Virus record (IMG/VR): IMGVR_UViG_3300036900_000084
Location: 1 to 33,591 of that record
DNA from: a virus
DNA: 33,591 nucleotides
Strand: one strand, 5' to 3'
Shown here: in pieces, positions 19,159 to 27,659 of the stretch
Layout of the letters: each line of letters opens with the position of its first letter
Numbering within the stretch: the first letter of the stretch is position 1
The notes under the pieces: model-generated
The model's input: only the letters and a program-made list of their open reading frames with translations
What the model was told of the DNA's origin: nothing
The model's database searches: none
Made by a program: the position numbers and the translations under genes

Positions 19159-19400
19159 TTAAACTCCCCAAAGTTTTCGTGAACGGGCGCAAAGGGTTGG
19201 TGGCCATTTCTGGACGCCTGCACCTGTGCATTTGGATTCTTGTCGGCAAAGGATGGGTGCATGGTTGCGCCATTGTTCATAACCTGTGTGCCGTCAGCCA
19301 AAGGATTTCGTGTGGGGGCTGGGTAGGCATCTCCCGGGTGTGCGTTCACATTATGCACATTGCCAAATGGTTGCTTTTGGTTAACTAGGGGTGTCTTCAT
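19155..19400 (-). CDS. Unknown 81-aa Asn/Pro-rich late protein
   Basis: The ATG at 19400 has AAGGAG eight bases upstream and overlaps the previous stop. The product begins MKTPLVNQKQPFGNVHNVNA and is rich in Asn, Pro, His and Gly with hardly any predicted secondary structure (DAYPAPTRNPLADGTQVMNN). It may be an extended, disordered virion component or linker. Not recognised. Confidence 0.6.
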   Translation of the reverse strand: MKTPLVNQKQPFGNVHNVNAHPGDAYPAPTRNPLADGTQVMNNGATMHPSFADKNPNAQVQASRNGHQPFAPVHENFGEFK

Positions 19401-19552
19401 TTTCGTTTCTCCTTAGCGTTCTTGGGCATAACATTGTGCTCGTGTCGACTGCCTGTATTATCGGCAACTCGACCAGCTTTTTTTGCGGCATCCAATGCGT
19501 CGTCAAAGGCATTTTTTGCAGCAGGTGTTTTGTACATTGTTTTTTTAACCAT
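19397..19552 (-). CDS. Small basic late protein (51 aa)
   Basis: ATG at 19552 shares a base with the previous TAA (TAATG) and the gene ends in an ATGA overlap with the next. The peptide begins [20 protein letters not shown] and ends MPKNAKEKRK, strongly basic with one helix. It is too short for common gene-calling cutoffs but the exact overlaps on both sides and GGGA upstream support it. Function unknown. Confidence 0.6.
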   Translation of the reverse strand: MVKKTMYKTPAAKNAFDDALDAAKKAGRVADNTGSRHEHNVMPKNAKEKRK

Positions 19553-19686
19553 TACTTTTTCCCTTTATTGGATTTACCAGCCTTGGACAAAGCTATCGCA
19601 ACAGCTTGTTTTTGGGGGCGCGCTTCCATCTCGGTCTTAATGTTAGATGAAATTACGCTCTTACTCGATCCCTTTTTTAATGGCAT
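19552..19686 (-). CDS. Small conserved phage protein (44 aa), MPLKKGSS type
   Basis: The peptide begins [20 protein letters not shown] and continues [20 protein letters not shown] recognise this as a widespread tiny phage protein (pattern M-P-L-K-K-G-S-S-K-x-x-I-S-x-N-I-K, then P[12 protein letters not shown]) of unknown function that often lies among late genes. The Lys/Ser start and the short amphipathic helix suggest nucleic-acid or protein binding. AGGGG precedes the ATG, which overlaps the upstream TAA as TAATG. Confidence 0.75.
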   Translation of the reverse strand: MPLKKGSSKSVISSNIKTEMEARPQKQAVAIALSKAGKSNKGKK

Positions 19687-19904
19687 TATCTACCCCTCCC
19701 ACCCTTGTTCAACAACTTGTTAGCTTTGGCATCAATTTTACGCTCGGTACCTTTAGATATTATACCTCGTTTTTCCATTTGTGCCGCCCTACTTTTGGCA
19801 TTGGCTGCGTGCGACCTATCATTTACTGGATACTTGCGCTCACTTGGGATGGCAAAATCTTTCTTAGGTAGTGAGTTGCGTTCTTTGGTTGTTAGCTTGG
19901 ACAT
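19686..19904 (-). CDS. Small phage protein of DUF6582-like type (72 aa)
   Basis: The start has AAAGGAG six bases upstream. The sequence runs [20 protein letters not shown], then [20 protein letters not shown] and KADA-like [13 protein letters not shown]. The pattern L-T-x-x-x-R-x-x-L-P-x-x-D-F-A-x-P, then Y-P-x-x-D-x-x-H-A-x-x-A, is common in short phage and prophage proteins that I associate with DUF6582. No activity is known to me. The number of the DUF is from memory. It leads the cluster of small late genes after the adhesins. Confidence 0.7.
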   Translation of the reverse strand: MSKLTTKERNSLPKKDFAIPSERKYPVNDRSHAANAKSRAAQMEKRGIISKGTERKIDAKANKLLNKGGRGR

Positions 19905-19922
19905 TGTTTTCTCCTTTGTAGA

Positions 19923-20732
19923 TCAACTGTATTCCCATATGCGAATTAGGCCACTGCCCCCGGCACCCCCGGAATCATTTGTGGCCAGGCCATTGGCGGC
20001 ACCACCTGATCCACCTGATCCACTAAAAGTAACACCAGGAAGTCCGGTTTGCTGGCCCACGCCCCCCTGTATTCTGGATTGGCCGCCAGCACTGAAAAAG
20101 CTAGAACCACCAGAGCCACTGGCCGCTCCCGCCACATTTGAAACTATGCCCGGCAATCCTGCCCCACCTGTAAAGTTTAAATCACCACCAGAGGAGACGC
20201 CACCAGCGCCCCCGGTTCCGGCCCAGCCATATACAACATTAAATCCAGCGCTGCCACCACCACCAACACCTCCACCAGCGGACATATTGACAGTTACACC
20301 ATCGGTAAATGTTGTAGCCGTACCAGAGCTGCCGGGGTTGTTGCCAGGGGCGCCAGAGGCGGCGCTACCTGCAACAGTATAGGTGTACGACGCCGCTAGT
20401 GGGCTAAGTAGTTTATAACAATAGCCCCCGGCACCCCCACCACCACCCGCTGATTGGATGGCAGTATCTGTAATGCTACCACCGGCGCCACCGGCACCCA
20501 CACACTCAACGACTATAATTCTGGTTCCGGCAGATGGTGTATATGTTCCAGCAATACCGCTGCCAATATTTAACATACGAATAAAAACACCAGTGATAAG
20601 CAGTCCAATTGTGCCAGCGCCAACAATGGGCGAGTTAGATACAGAGCCAGCGACAGCAGGGCTTATAGATACACCAACACTTGTAACCGTCCCGCCGGTT
20701 GCGTTAGGAATGGGGAAAGCTGAATTTGTCAT
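19923..20732 (-). CDS. Second Gly-rich adhesin, paralogue of tail fibre tip
   Basis: The 269-residue protein has a short N-terminus (MTNSAFPIPNATGGTVTSVG), a brief hydrophobic segment around 45-60 and then a Gly-rich domain with many GGxGG blocks (GGGGGAGGYCYKLLSPLAAS; VSSGGDLNFTGGAGLPG) to the C-terminal GGAGGSGLIRIWEYS. The end of the tail fibre has the same layout, YTP-AGT, then GGGGGAGGY, then GTATTF, then the same terminal pattern ending EYS, so the two arose by duplication. It lacks the T7-type virion anchor. Gly-rich domains of this kind can pack as polyglycine helices and bind receptors in phage adhesins. AGGAG precedes the ATG and overlaps the fibre stop. An assembled tip or an alternative receptor module are both possible. 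Confidence 0.75.
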   Translation of the reverse strand: MTNSAFPIPNATGGTVTSVGVSISPAVAGSVSNSPIVGAGTIGLLITGVFIRMLNIGSGIAGTYTPSAGTRIIVVECVGAGGAGGSITDTAIQSAGGGGGAGGYCYKLLSPLAASYTYTVAGSAASGAPGNNPGSSGTATTFTDGVTVNMSAGGGVGGGGSAGFNVVYGWAGTGGAGGVSSGGDLNFTGGAGLPGIVSNVAGAASGSGGSSFFSAGGQSRIQGGVGQQTGLPGVTFSGSGGSGGAANGLATNDSGGAGGSGLIRIWEYS

Positions 20733-20742
20733 AATAGTGCTC

Positions 20743-23655
20743 CTAGCTGTATTCTTCGATTATAAGTATCCCGCTGCCCCCAGCACCCCCGGCAAATGTA
20801 CCGGCATTGCCATACGTTTGGGCGCCGCTGCCCCCAGCACCACTATTGGCTGTAGCAGAAGCTCCAACAGAAGGGTTGGCGGCACCTATGGGCGCCCCAC
20901 CACCAAGCGCGCTATTACCGCCAAATCCTGCGGCATAAACACCATTTGGGTAATTAGCAACGCCTAATGTTCCCGGGCCACCAGGTTGATTGGTAATGCT
21001 GCCACCGGTTGCGCCAGCACCAGATCCACCTAGCGCTATAGCTACGGTTGTTGATCCAACGCCATTTGCACCTGGATTACCACCGGCAGCTGATAGGGCG
21101 CCCCCGCTAAATGTAGTTGCAGTGCCAGCGGCACCAGATGTGCCACCGCCTCCTATGGTGTACAAGTACGTGCCTGTGACGCCTAATAATAAATGTTCAA
21201 GATAACCACCGGCGCCACCACCACCGCCGACAGATATTTGTGTGCCACCAGAGGATGTAGCAGTACCTCCGCCACCACCCCCACCAAGCATGCGTATGTA
21301 CGCTGTATTTGTTCCGGCAGTTGGTGTATATGTTGCGGCGGTACCGGTTAAAAACCTTTGAACATTTAACAACCTACCAAGTGAAGGGGTTGTTATTACA
21401 TTACCACGATAATTTATGAAATAACCTGATGTTGTAGAGTCGGCGACAAAGACTGGTTTTTCTATTGAGCCAATTGCCGTTGGCATTGTGGCTGTTAACA
21501 AGCCTGGAGTTACGTCTGATGCCCACATGACTGTTCCGGCAGTTAAACCAGAAAAACCATTGCAATAACCAGATGTTGTAATTATAAAATTATTAGCATC
21601 AATTACTGATGTAACAATGCCTATGGCCTCGGCGGTGATAACGCTATTGGCCAGTACTAATGTATACACGGAACCGTTTAGATAAATTAATTGTTGCACA
21701 GTAAATCCATGCGCGGTTTGATTTATACTTTTTATTACGGCTGACGTTGATGGGGCCACAATTGCCAGTGCATTATCTATGCCTTTCAAATTTCCAGTAA
21801 CGCTGTCAGCTTTATATGCAGACGTTCCAACCGGCGTATAATTCACGGGTGTGAAATTCGTATTAGCTTCTACACCGTCTGACAATGATACTAGTGTCAC
21901 TTGCGAGAAGCTGGCACCATTTAAAAATATTGGGAGTATTCCATAGCTTGCGCTATCAATTAAAAATTGAACGCCCGTACCATCAATTGTTACAGTCGAA
22001 CCCGGATTGAAACATCCTTGCAACACAGCCAACATTGTACCGGTACTCGTTGTTTGCATAAGGGTATTGCCCATGTTTGCAATTGGGGCTGTTAAGATGA
22101 AAAAGTTTTGAGTAACGGCTGAGTTATTAATAGATGTGGTATTAATAACATTAGAGTTTACAATGGCACCCCTAATGTTTGTAAATATAAATGCTGGTTG
22201 TGTGACAACTGATATACAGTTTTCAATTAGCACAAGTTCGCAATTAATATTTGTACCGCTACCGGTTGCAACAAATTGCACCGTATCTTTAAAATCGACA
22301 TTGTCAAAATGTATTGTTGAATCTTGAAACGCCGGGAACACTAGATTAATATTTCCAGCTGCATTTAACACAATGTTTTGTACATGCGTGATTGGCTCGG
22401 TTGTTGTGCCAAAACTTGCGTCTAGCAACACTTGCCCGGATACATTCACAATGCTAACGCCGGTGCCGATGCCGGATATGTTTATGAAGGGTGATAGAAT
22501 TAAATCACCGACAATGTTAAACACACCGATCATGCCGATTGTGTTTGGGCTAAGAGCGCTTGCTGTTGGTAATACAAACTGCCTAGCATGCTCATATGTT
22601 GCAAATGGATTAACAATTGTGCCATCACCAGTGCTGTCACTTCCAGTGCTAGAGACATAAATGGTGGGCAACAGTACAGCGGTGCTTGCAGCATCTACAT
22701 ATTGTTTGGTTGCAGCAGCGAGCGCTTGAATGGGGTCGGCTGGTAACAGTAAGTCTGTACCGCTTTCAGAAAACAAAGAATCGGCAATTGAGCCGGTAGC
22801 CGTTATAAACTTTGGTATTGTGTTAATTGTTGTTGGAAATGGAGTGGTGGCAACATTCACATAACCCAAAACATTTGGCGCAATTATACTAAGTACTGTA
22901 CCAATTGCACCCCCGGCTGTGGGAAATCTTTGGCCGTTTAGATTTAGATTTGGTGCATTGAAATTTAAGTCGGTTGAGGATGATAGCCCCCACGCACCGG
23001 CAACCGAACTAATAACATCTGACAATATCTGTAGGTTGGTTTGTGCAATGTCATTTTCACCCGTTGATATATCTGTGCGTACCAACCTATTGCTGTCAGT
23101 AAATTCACCCCCAAGACTTCCAACGGGAAACTCTGGCAAGGTTGCAAAGATTATTTCTGTATTATCGGCATTTTTAAGCCATACTGAGGATGGGGGTAGC
23201 ACGGGCAAATAATTGTCAACATTAGGCTGTATGATGGCGTTAAGGTTGTAATGTACCCCCACCGCTTCATCGTACATTTGGCGTTGTTGATCCATTAGGA
23301 TGATTTGGTCAAAGTCAAAGTTCACCATGCTGGATGTGAATGGGCCACCCTGGATGTAAAAGTTTAACCGCTGGTCTGGTTGGTTTCTCACAAGCGTTAT
23401 AATGTCATTGGCTGCCGCTGGCACAAGGAGTGTGATTGTGCCACCCACCAATGGTGGTGGATTGATTGAAACAGTGTAATCAATGTTATAAGTTAATATA
23501 TCCACCAAATCATCGGGCTTTGCATTAGGCAGACGTTTGTATACATTAATGTCGGTTGGGAAAAACATTAGAAACGGAAATGTAAAAACCGTTTGGCTAG
23601 CGCTCGCAGAATATTGTATGCGCGGCAGAATATCGTTTACTATTATGTTTGGCAC
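20743..23655 (-). CDS. Tail fibre/tailspike, T7 gp17-like anchor with beta-helix and Gly-rich tip
   Basis: The 970-residue protein starts at GTG 23655, with AGGAGG eight bases upstream. Residues 1-150 match the T7 gp17 N-terminal anchor (IQYSASASQTVFTFPFLMFF; LVRNQPDQRLNFYIQGG; DFDQIILMDQQRQMYDEAVG). About 330-560 begins IYVSSTGSDSTGDGTIVNPF and continues with short repeating strands, like pectate-lyase-type beta-helix tailspikes; an enzyme active site is not visible. From about 765 to the end lies a Gly-rich domain (IRMLGGGGGGGTATSSGG; VGGGGGAGGY), ending ILIIEEYS. It should bind the tail through the first part and the host receptor or capsule through the rest. It follows the gp16-like gene, as in T7. 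Confidence 0.88.
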   Translation of the reverse strand: MPNIIVNDILPRIQYSASASQTVFTFPFLMFFPTDINVYKRLPNAKPDDLVDILTYNIDYTVSINPPPLVGGTITLLVPAAANDIITLVRNQPDQRLNFYIQGGPFTSSMVNFDFDQIILMDQQRQMYDEAVGVHYNLNAIIQPNVDNYLPVLPPSSVWLKNADNTEIIFATLPEFPVGSLGGEFTDSNRLVRTDISTGENDIAQTNLQILSDVISSVAGAWGLSSSTDLNFNAPNLNLNGQRFPTAGGAIGTVLSIIAPNVLGYVNVATTPFPTTINTIPKFITATGSIADSLFSESGTDLLLPADPIQALAAATKQYVDAASTAVLLPTIYVSSTGSDSTGDGTIVNPFATYEHARQFVLPTASALSPNTIGMIGVFNIVGDLILSPFINISGIGTGVSIVNVSGQVLLDASFGTTTEPITHVQNIVLNAAGNINLVFPAFQDSTIHFDNVDFKDTVQFVATGSGTNINCELVLIENCISVVTQPAFIFTNIRGAIVNSNVINTTSINNSAVTQNFFILTAPIANMGNTLMQTTSTGTMLAVLQGCFNPGSTVTIDGTGVQFLIDSASYGILPIFLNGASFSQVTLVSLSDGVEANTNFTPVNYTPVGTSAYKADSVTGNLKGIDNALAIVAPSTSAVIKSINQTAHGFTVQQLIYLNGSVYTLVLANSVITAEAIGIVTSVIDANNFIITTSGYCNGFSGLTAGTVMWASDVTPGLLTATMPTAIGSIEKPVFVADSTTSGYFINYRGNVITTPSLGRLLNVQRFLTGTAATYTPTAGTNTAYIRMLGGGGGGGTATSSGGTQISVGGGGGAGGYLEHLLLGVTGTYLYTIGGGGTSGAAGTATTFSGGALSAAGGNPGANGVGSTTVAIALGGSGAGATGGSITNQPGGPGTLGVANYPNGVYAAGFGGNSALGGGAPIGAANPSVGASATANSGAGGSGAQTYGNAGTFAGGAGGSGILIIEEYS

Positions 23656-23672
23656 GTCTTAGCCCTCCTTGG

Positions 23673-26600
23673 CTATTGTCTTTTCTCGGCAGCTTCCTTT
23701 CTGGTCTTTGGTAATCCAAACTGTGCAATCATCTTGTCAACTGGTTGGCGCAAATACCATGTACCAGAAAACGGCACTAACAACCGAGCCGCACGTTGGG
23801 CATCTTTTTGGTTCATCTCACCATTAACTAATGCACTAATGATGTTGTTGCCCATGTCGGCCAATCCAGAAGCTGGCCCCAAGTCTAGCGCACCAAATGC
23901 TTTGCGCTTGTATCTGTCTGGTTGCAACTTGCTCAAGATTGGCATATCAATTCTAGCGTTTAGCCGTTGCAAAGCGTCCCACTGCCACCCAAGCACCCCA
24001 CTATTGGCCAATGCCGAAGTTGATATGGCAGGGAGGCTCAGGTCTACCTCTTCACCCTTGGCCAACTGGCGAATAGGGTCAATCATTGATGCCGAACCAA
24101 TCATGGCCAAAATTCCAACCATTTTCTGTGTGTCAAAGTCGGTTAAGACCGGCGCCGTATAATTAAGGGTAGCTGCAAAAATCCAACTAGTAAATTGTGT
24201 AACCATCGAAAGTAAAGGATCTCTAAACGCGTAGGGTTGGTCTACTAAGTCAGGGCGCAAGATTATACCGCGCGTTTCCTTGGATACTGAAATTCTAAAC
24301 ATGTCAGCTGCTGCCCTATCGTCCCACATATGGAAGTTTGCAATAAATGCCCCATCCACATCTTCGCCATGCTTTTTGTATTGCTCAGTAATGCGCGCCG
24401 CCCACTCTTTAGGGTTTAATTTAATCTCATCTAAGCGGCCAATTTCTAGTTTGTTTAATTCTTCACCGTTTAGATATTTTTTCAATACACGAATTGTTTT
24501 AGATTGCGATGCAAAGGCCACCATAGTTTCTTGCATGTCAGATAATAGGTTGGATAAGTTCACGCTCTGTGAAAGAGACGCCAAGTTGGATGTATACTTC
24601 TCGGCAATTGTTTTTGGTTGGTACTGGCTACCATACCCAAAGAACGCTTGCATACGCGCACCCGTGGACACGTTAAGCCCTAAGCCGAGGTCTGCAAATG
24701 CACCCCTAACGTATCCACCTTCAAGGCCGCCTAAATCCTTGGCCTTTCCAGCCATCACCGACTTCATGCGGTTAATGGCCGGTATTACCCCATCTGCCAC
24801 ATATTCAGAAACCATGAATTTTAAAAGAGGTGTAAAAAATTCAGATAGCTGTAAGATTGGAACATTACCCAATAAAGTCCCAGCGCCAAATTGTTTGATG
24901 CCATTTACGGTTCGATACACCCCCGTACTTCTGTCAACATAGTTACCCAAATACATTGTGTACATCTTGCCCATTTGTGTTTCGGTGCGACGAAAATCTG
25001 CATCTAGTTTGGATAGTGCTTTCTTTTGCGCCTCTCCATCAGTAATCTTGAGCGCTTGTTTGCGAAGGAGTCCATATTCGTATTTAAGTTCACCCGCAAT
25101 GCCGGTAAAATCTTTTGCACCGTAACTTTGTAGTAAGTCTTGAAAGTATGTACGCTTGGACAATTGGTCAACATATATGCCAGATAAGGTGTTGATGTCA
25201 TTTAACAACCACTTCTCGGCATATGAATCATTCCACAACAGAGTGCGCGACTTCATAATATCGTTGCCGCCATCCTTAACCGCATCAAAGATTGCACCGG
25301 CTATTTGCTCTTCGTTTAGTTGTAGCACATTGTCACGCACGCTTGATGCCACATCCTGGATGTCTTGAACATTTAGTGTGCGGCGAAGCTTGGGCAATTC
25401 ATCTGGATTAACCAATACATTCTGGCCTTTTTTAGTTTTGCGATATAGATTGGCTGCAATACCTTCTGATTCGATTCTACCGCTTAAATTACCGCGTTCG
25501 TTTTTAAGTTGTTCGCGAGCGCGCTTTACTTTCTCATCTAGCTTGGCTTTGGTGTTAAAGTCAAAGCCTTCTTGCTCGGACGCTATGCGACGCTCTTCAA
25601 TTGCCTTTGCAAGCTTGTCTTCTGCCGCTTTCACAGGCTTTGCCAAATCTTCTAACACCTTTAGCTCGTCTGCATTATAAATCATCTTTTCTTGCAGCAT
25701 GTCCGGTGTTATCTTTCCCGACAATATTTCCTCTTGCACTCTTTCGTCATACAACTCTAGCGCCTTGCGTTGTTCGACTTCCTGCAATTGTAATATGCCA
25801 CGTTGTTTGGCAATCTCAGCGTCGCTGGCATTAATCTTGCGCAAGTCGTTAACCATTTTTTCGCGTTGTTGTAAAATGGTGTCAAGCTCTTTGTCGATTG
25901 CTTCGCGCTTTTTGATATAACCTTCGATTTGATATTGGGAATATTCTTTCTGTGCCTCTTGTGCCTTTTTAACATTGGCGTCAATCTCGCGCCGCTCAGC
26001 ACGCAACGCCTTTGCTTTGGCCGATACCTCTTGTAGTTCGGATGTCTTGCCAACCTTGTCTAACGCCTTGATGCCTTTTTGTGAGCGCGCCAATTGGTTT
26101 TTTAGCCGGATGCGCTCGTTACGAAGCTTGCGTACATTGTTGTTGGTTTCAGTAACATAGTTTACAACATCGCCAAAAAAGCCTTCTGGATCTTGTACAA
26201 TCTTTTCTTTGTCATACGCTCGGTTTACATAATTGATAATGTTTGTAAACTCTTGGCCTTTAAGACCTGGGAAGCGCTTTTGTGCTTCTTCAAACAATGG
26301 CTTGTATACTTCCTTGAGCCAAAGCTCTGCCGCCCTATCAACTTGGTCAATGCCAGTCTTTGCACCGCGCCTAATGCTCTTGGTGACCATTTCGTTAAAC
26401 TCGGCTTCGGCTATATGCTTGCCGGTCCACTCTCCGGCGGCTGCCCGCACATTCTTGGCACCCCCTTTAATGCCAATGTAATCTAGCCACTGGCTGTGGG
26501 TGAACACTTGGGCCTGGGCACGCTTGCCATCCCATAGTTTTACAAAGTCACGCGCCGATGGCATGCCAATCTTTTCTATATCACCTTGCGCCATTCTAAA

Positions 26601-27659
26601 TGGGTGTGGCATGAGTTTGTCGGTAAAGTCTCTGAAAACTGAAAATTTGCTGGTAAGCCCTTCGATGACGGGAGCGCCCCATCGGGTGAACATATTGTTA
26701 GCCAGCCAATTATTTTTAAAATACGCAGGAGCAATGCTGTCAAGTATAGCTTGCACATTCTCCACTTCGGCAGCACCAACACCCGCATATAGTGGGCGTG
26801 CAATTGGCTTGCCCACAGAGCCATCAGGAAGTAAATCATATTTTACCTCTATGTCATCTTTGACCGCTGAGAAAAACGCCTTCATGCCCTTTTGCTCGGC
26901 TTTGGCGCCCTTTGTTGCAAATGCACCCAAGGCACCCCCAAATGCACTGGCAAACAATGTTTCAGCCATTGTATTGTATGCCCAGTCTTGGAAGTCTTCG
27001 GTGGCCTTAGTGCCGCTTAAAACAGTATTTTGTAATGCAATTGATGGAAGTAATGTGGCACCCGTGCGAACGGCATTTCTTAATATGCCCTGTCCAAACT
27101 GCGCATACTTAACTGTTTGGGCGGCTGGAAATAGTATTGTGGGGTCTGCAATGGATGCACCCAGTGTGGATGTAAGATTAGATAGCCATCCCGAGCGCTC
27201 ACGAATATCTATATCAACCATTTCATCAAACACTTTGGCGCGCACTTTGTCGGCATCCTTTGCGTTAGGTGCAGATAAAACGGCGCCCCAAAATTCGGAT
27301 GGGACGTCATCTAGCTTGCCTTCTTCGACCGGGTCGTAGCCTTCTTCCCAACCTAGTCGTTTATTGAACGGATTAAAATCATCTTCTTGTAGGGCTTTAA
27401 TCGCACGGTAAGGGGCGTTAAACTGTCTAAAGTTCGCGCTCCATGTTTGCCCGGTGGTTGGAGCATCGGGCACCATTGGCGCTTGTGCGCGGTTTACGGG
27501 GGTCATATGGGAGCCAACTAGGGATGGGTGCGAGCTTGGGCGCACTCCATCTGGGTAGAAGCCAATGTTTAATTCGTCTGAGCTGTCAGTTTCATAAAGC
27601 TTTGTAGATTGGCCCTCTAGCTCTTCTTTACGGGTGATGCCTTTTTTGCGCTTAGTCAT
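23673..27659 (-). CDS. Internal virion (ejection) protein, T7 gp16-like
   Basis: At 1328 residues the protein matches T7 gp16 (1318) in size and place, between gp15- and gp17-like genes. It has a hydrophobic helical segment at about 150-240 (LGASIADPTILFPAAQTVKY; TLFASAFGGALGAFATKGAK), a long coiled-coil part at about 500-700 rich in Lys, Glu, Gln and Arg, and a helical C-terminal third (MVTQFTSWIFAATLNYTAPV). In T7, gp14, gp15 and gp16 leave the capsid to form a trans-envelope channel and begin DNA translocation. T7 gp16 carries an N-terminal transglycosylase; I do not see its ES and GxxQ motifs here. The start overlaps the gp15-like stop (ATGACTAA). Confidence 0.8.
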   Translation of the reverse strand: MTKRKKGITRKEELEGQSTKLYETDSSDELNIGFYPDGVRPSSHPSLVGSHMTPVNRAQAPMVPDAPTTGQTWSANFRQFNAPYRAIKALQEDDFNPFNKRLGWEEGYDPVEEGKLDDVPSEFWGAVLSAPNAKDADKVRAKVFDEMVDIDIRERSGWLSNLTSTLGASIADPTILFPAAQTVKYAQFGQGILRNAVRTGATLLPSIALQNTVLSGTKATEDFQDWAYNTMAETLFASAFGGALGAFATKGAKAEQKGMKAFFSAVKDDIEVKYDLLPDGSVGKPIARPLYAGVGAAEVENVQAILDSIAPAYFKNNWLANNMFTRWGAPVIEGLTSKFSVFRDFTDKLMPHPFRMAQGDIEKIGMPSARDFVKLWDGKRAQAQVFTHSQWLDYIGIKGGAKNVRAAAGEWTGKHIAEAEFNEMVTKSIRRGAKTGIDQVDRAAELWLKEVYKPLFEEAQKRFPGLKGQEFTNIINYVNRAYDKEKIVQDPEGFFGDVVNYVTETNNNVRKLRNERIRLKNQLARSQKGIKALDKVGKTSELQEVSAKAKALRAERREIDANVKKAQEAQKEYSQYQIEGYIKKREAIDKELDTILQQREKMVNDLRKINASDAEIAKQRGILQLQEVEQRKALELYDERVQEEILSGKITPDMLQEKMIYNADELKVLEDLAKPVKAAEDKLAKAIEERRIASEQEGFDFNTKAKLDEKVKRAREQLKNERGNLSGRIESEGIAANLYRKTKKGQNVLVNPDELPKLRRTLNVQDIQDVASSVRDNVLQLNEEQIAGAIFDAVKDGGNDIMKSRTLLWNDSYAEKWLLNDINTLSGIYVDQLSKRTYFQDLLQSYGAKDFTGIAGELKYEYGLLRKQALKITDGEAQKKALSKLDADFRRTETQMGKMYTMYLGNYVDRSTGVYRTVNGIKQFGAGTLLGNVPILQLSEFFTPLLKFMVSEYVADGVIPAINRMKSVMAGKAKDLGGLEGGYVRGAFADLGLGLNVSTGARMQAFFGYGSQYQPKTIAEKYTSNLASLSQSVNLSNLLSDMQETMVAFASQSKTIRVLKKYLNGEELNKLEIGRLDEIKLNPKEWAARITEQYKKHGEDVDGAFIANFHMWDDRAAADMFRISVSKETRGIILRPDLVDQPYAFRDPLLSMVTQFTSWIFAATLNYTAPVLTDFDTQKMVGILAMIGSASMIDPIRQLAKGEEVDLSLPAISTSALANSGVLGWQWDALQRLNARIDMPILSKLQPDRYKRKAFGALDLGPASGLADMGNNIISALVNGEMNQKDAQRAARLLVPFSGTWYLRQPVDKMIAQFGLPKTRKEAAEKRQ

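Noticed and set aside
19705-20382. Proline-rich 225-codon plus-strand frame
   Set aside because: The Pro runs are the complement of the Gly-rich codons of the second adhesin; it has no independent support.
20458-21205. Pro/Ala-rich plus-strand frames
   Set aside because: Antisense shadows of the Gly-rich fibre tip and second adhesin.
19923-23655. Diversity-generating retroelement target at the fibre tip
   Set aside because: BPP-1-like phages can carry one, but no reverse transcriptase or template repeat is present; the Gly-rich ends differ by ordinary divergence.
26500-27339. 279-codon plus-strand frame
   Set aside because: It is antisense to the gp16-like gene; a Ser/Ala/Pro-rich shadow.
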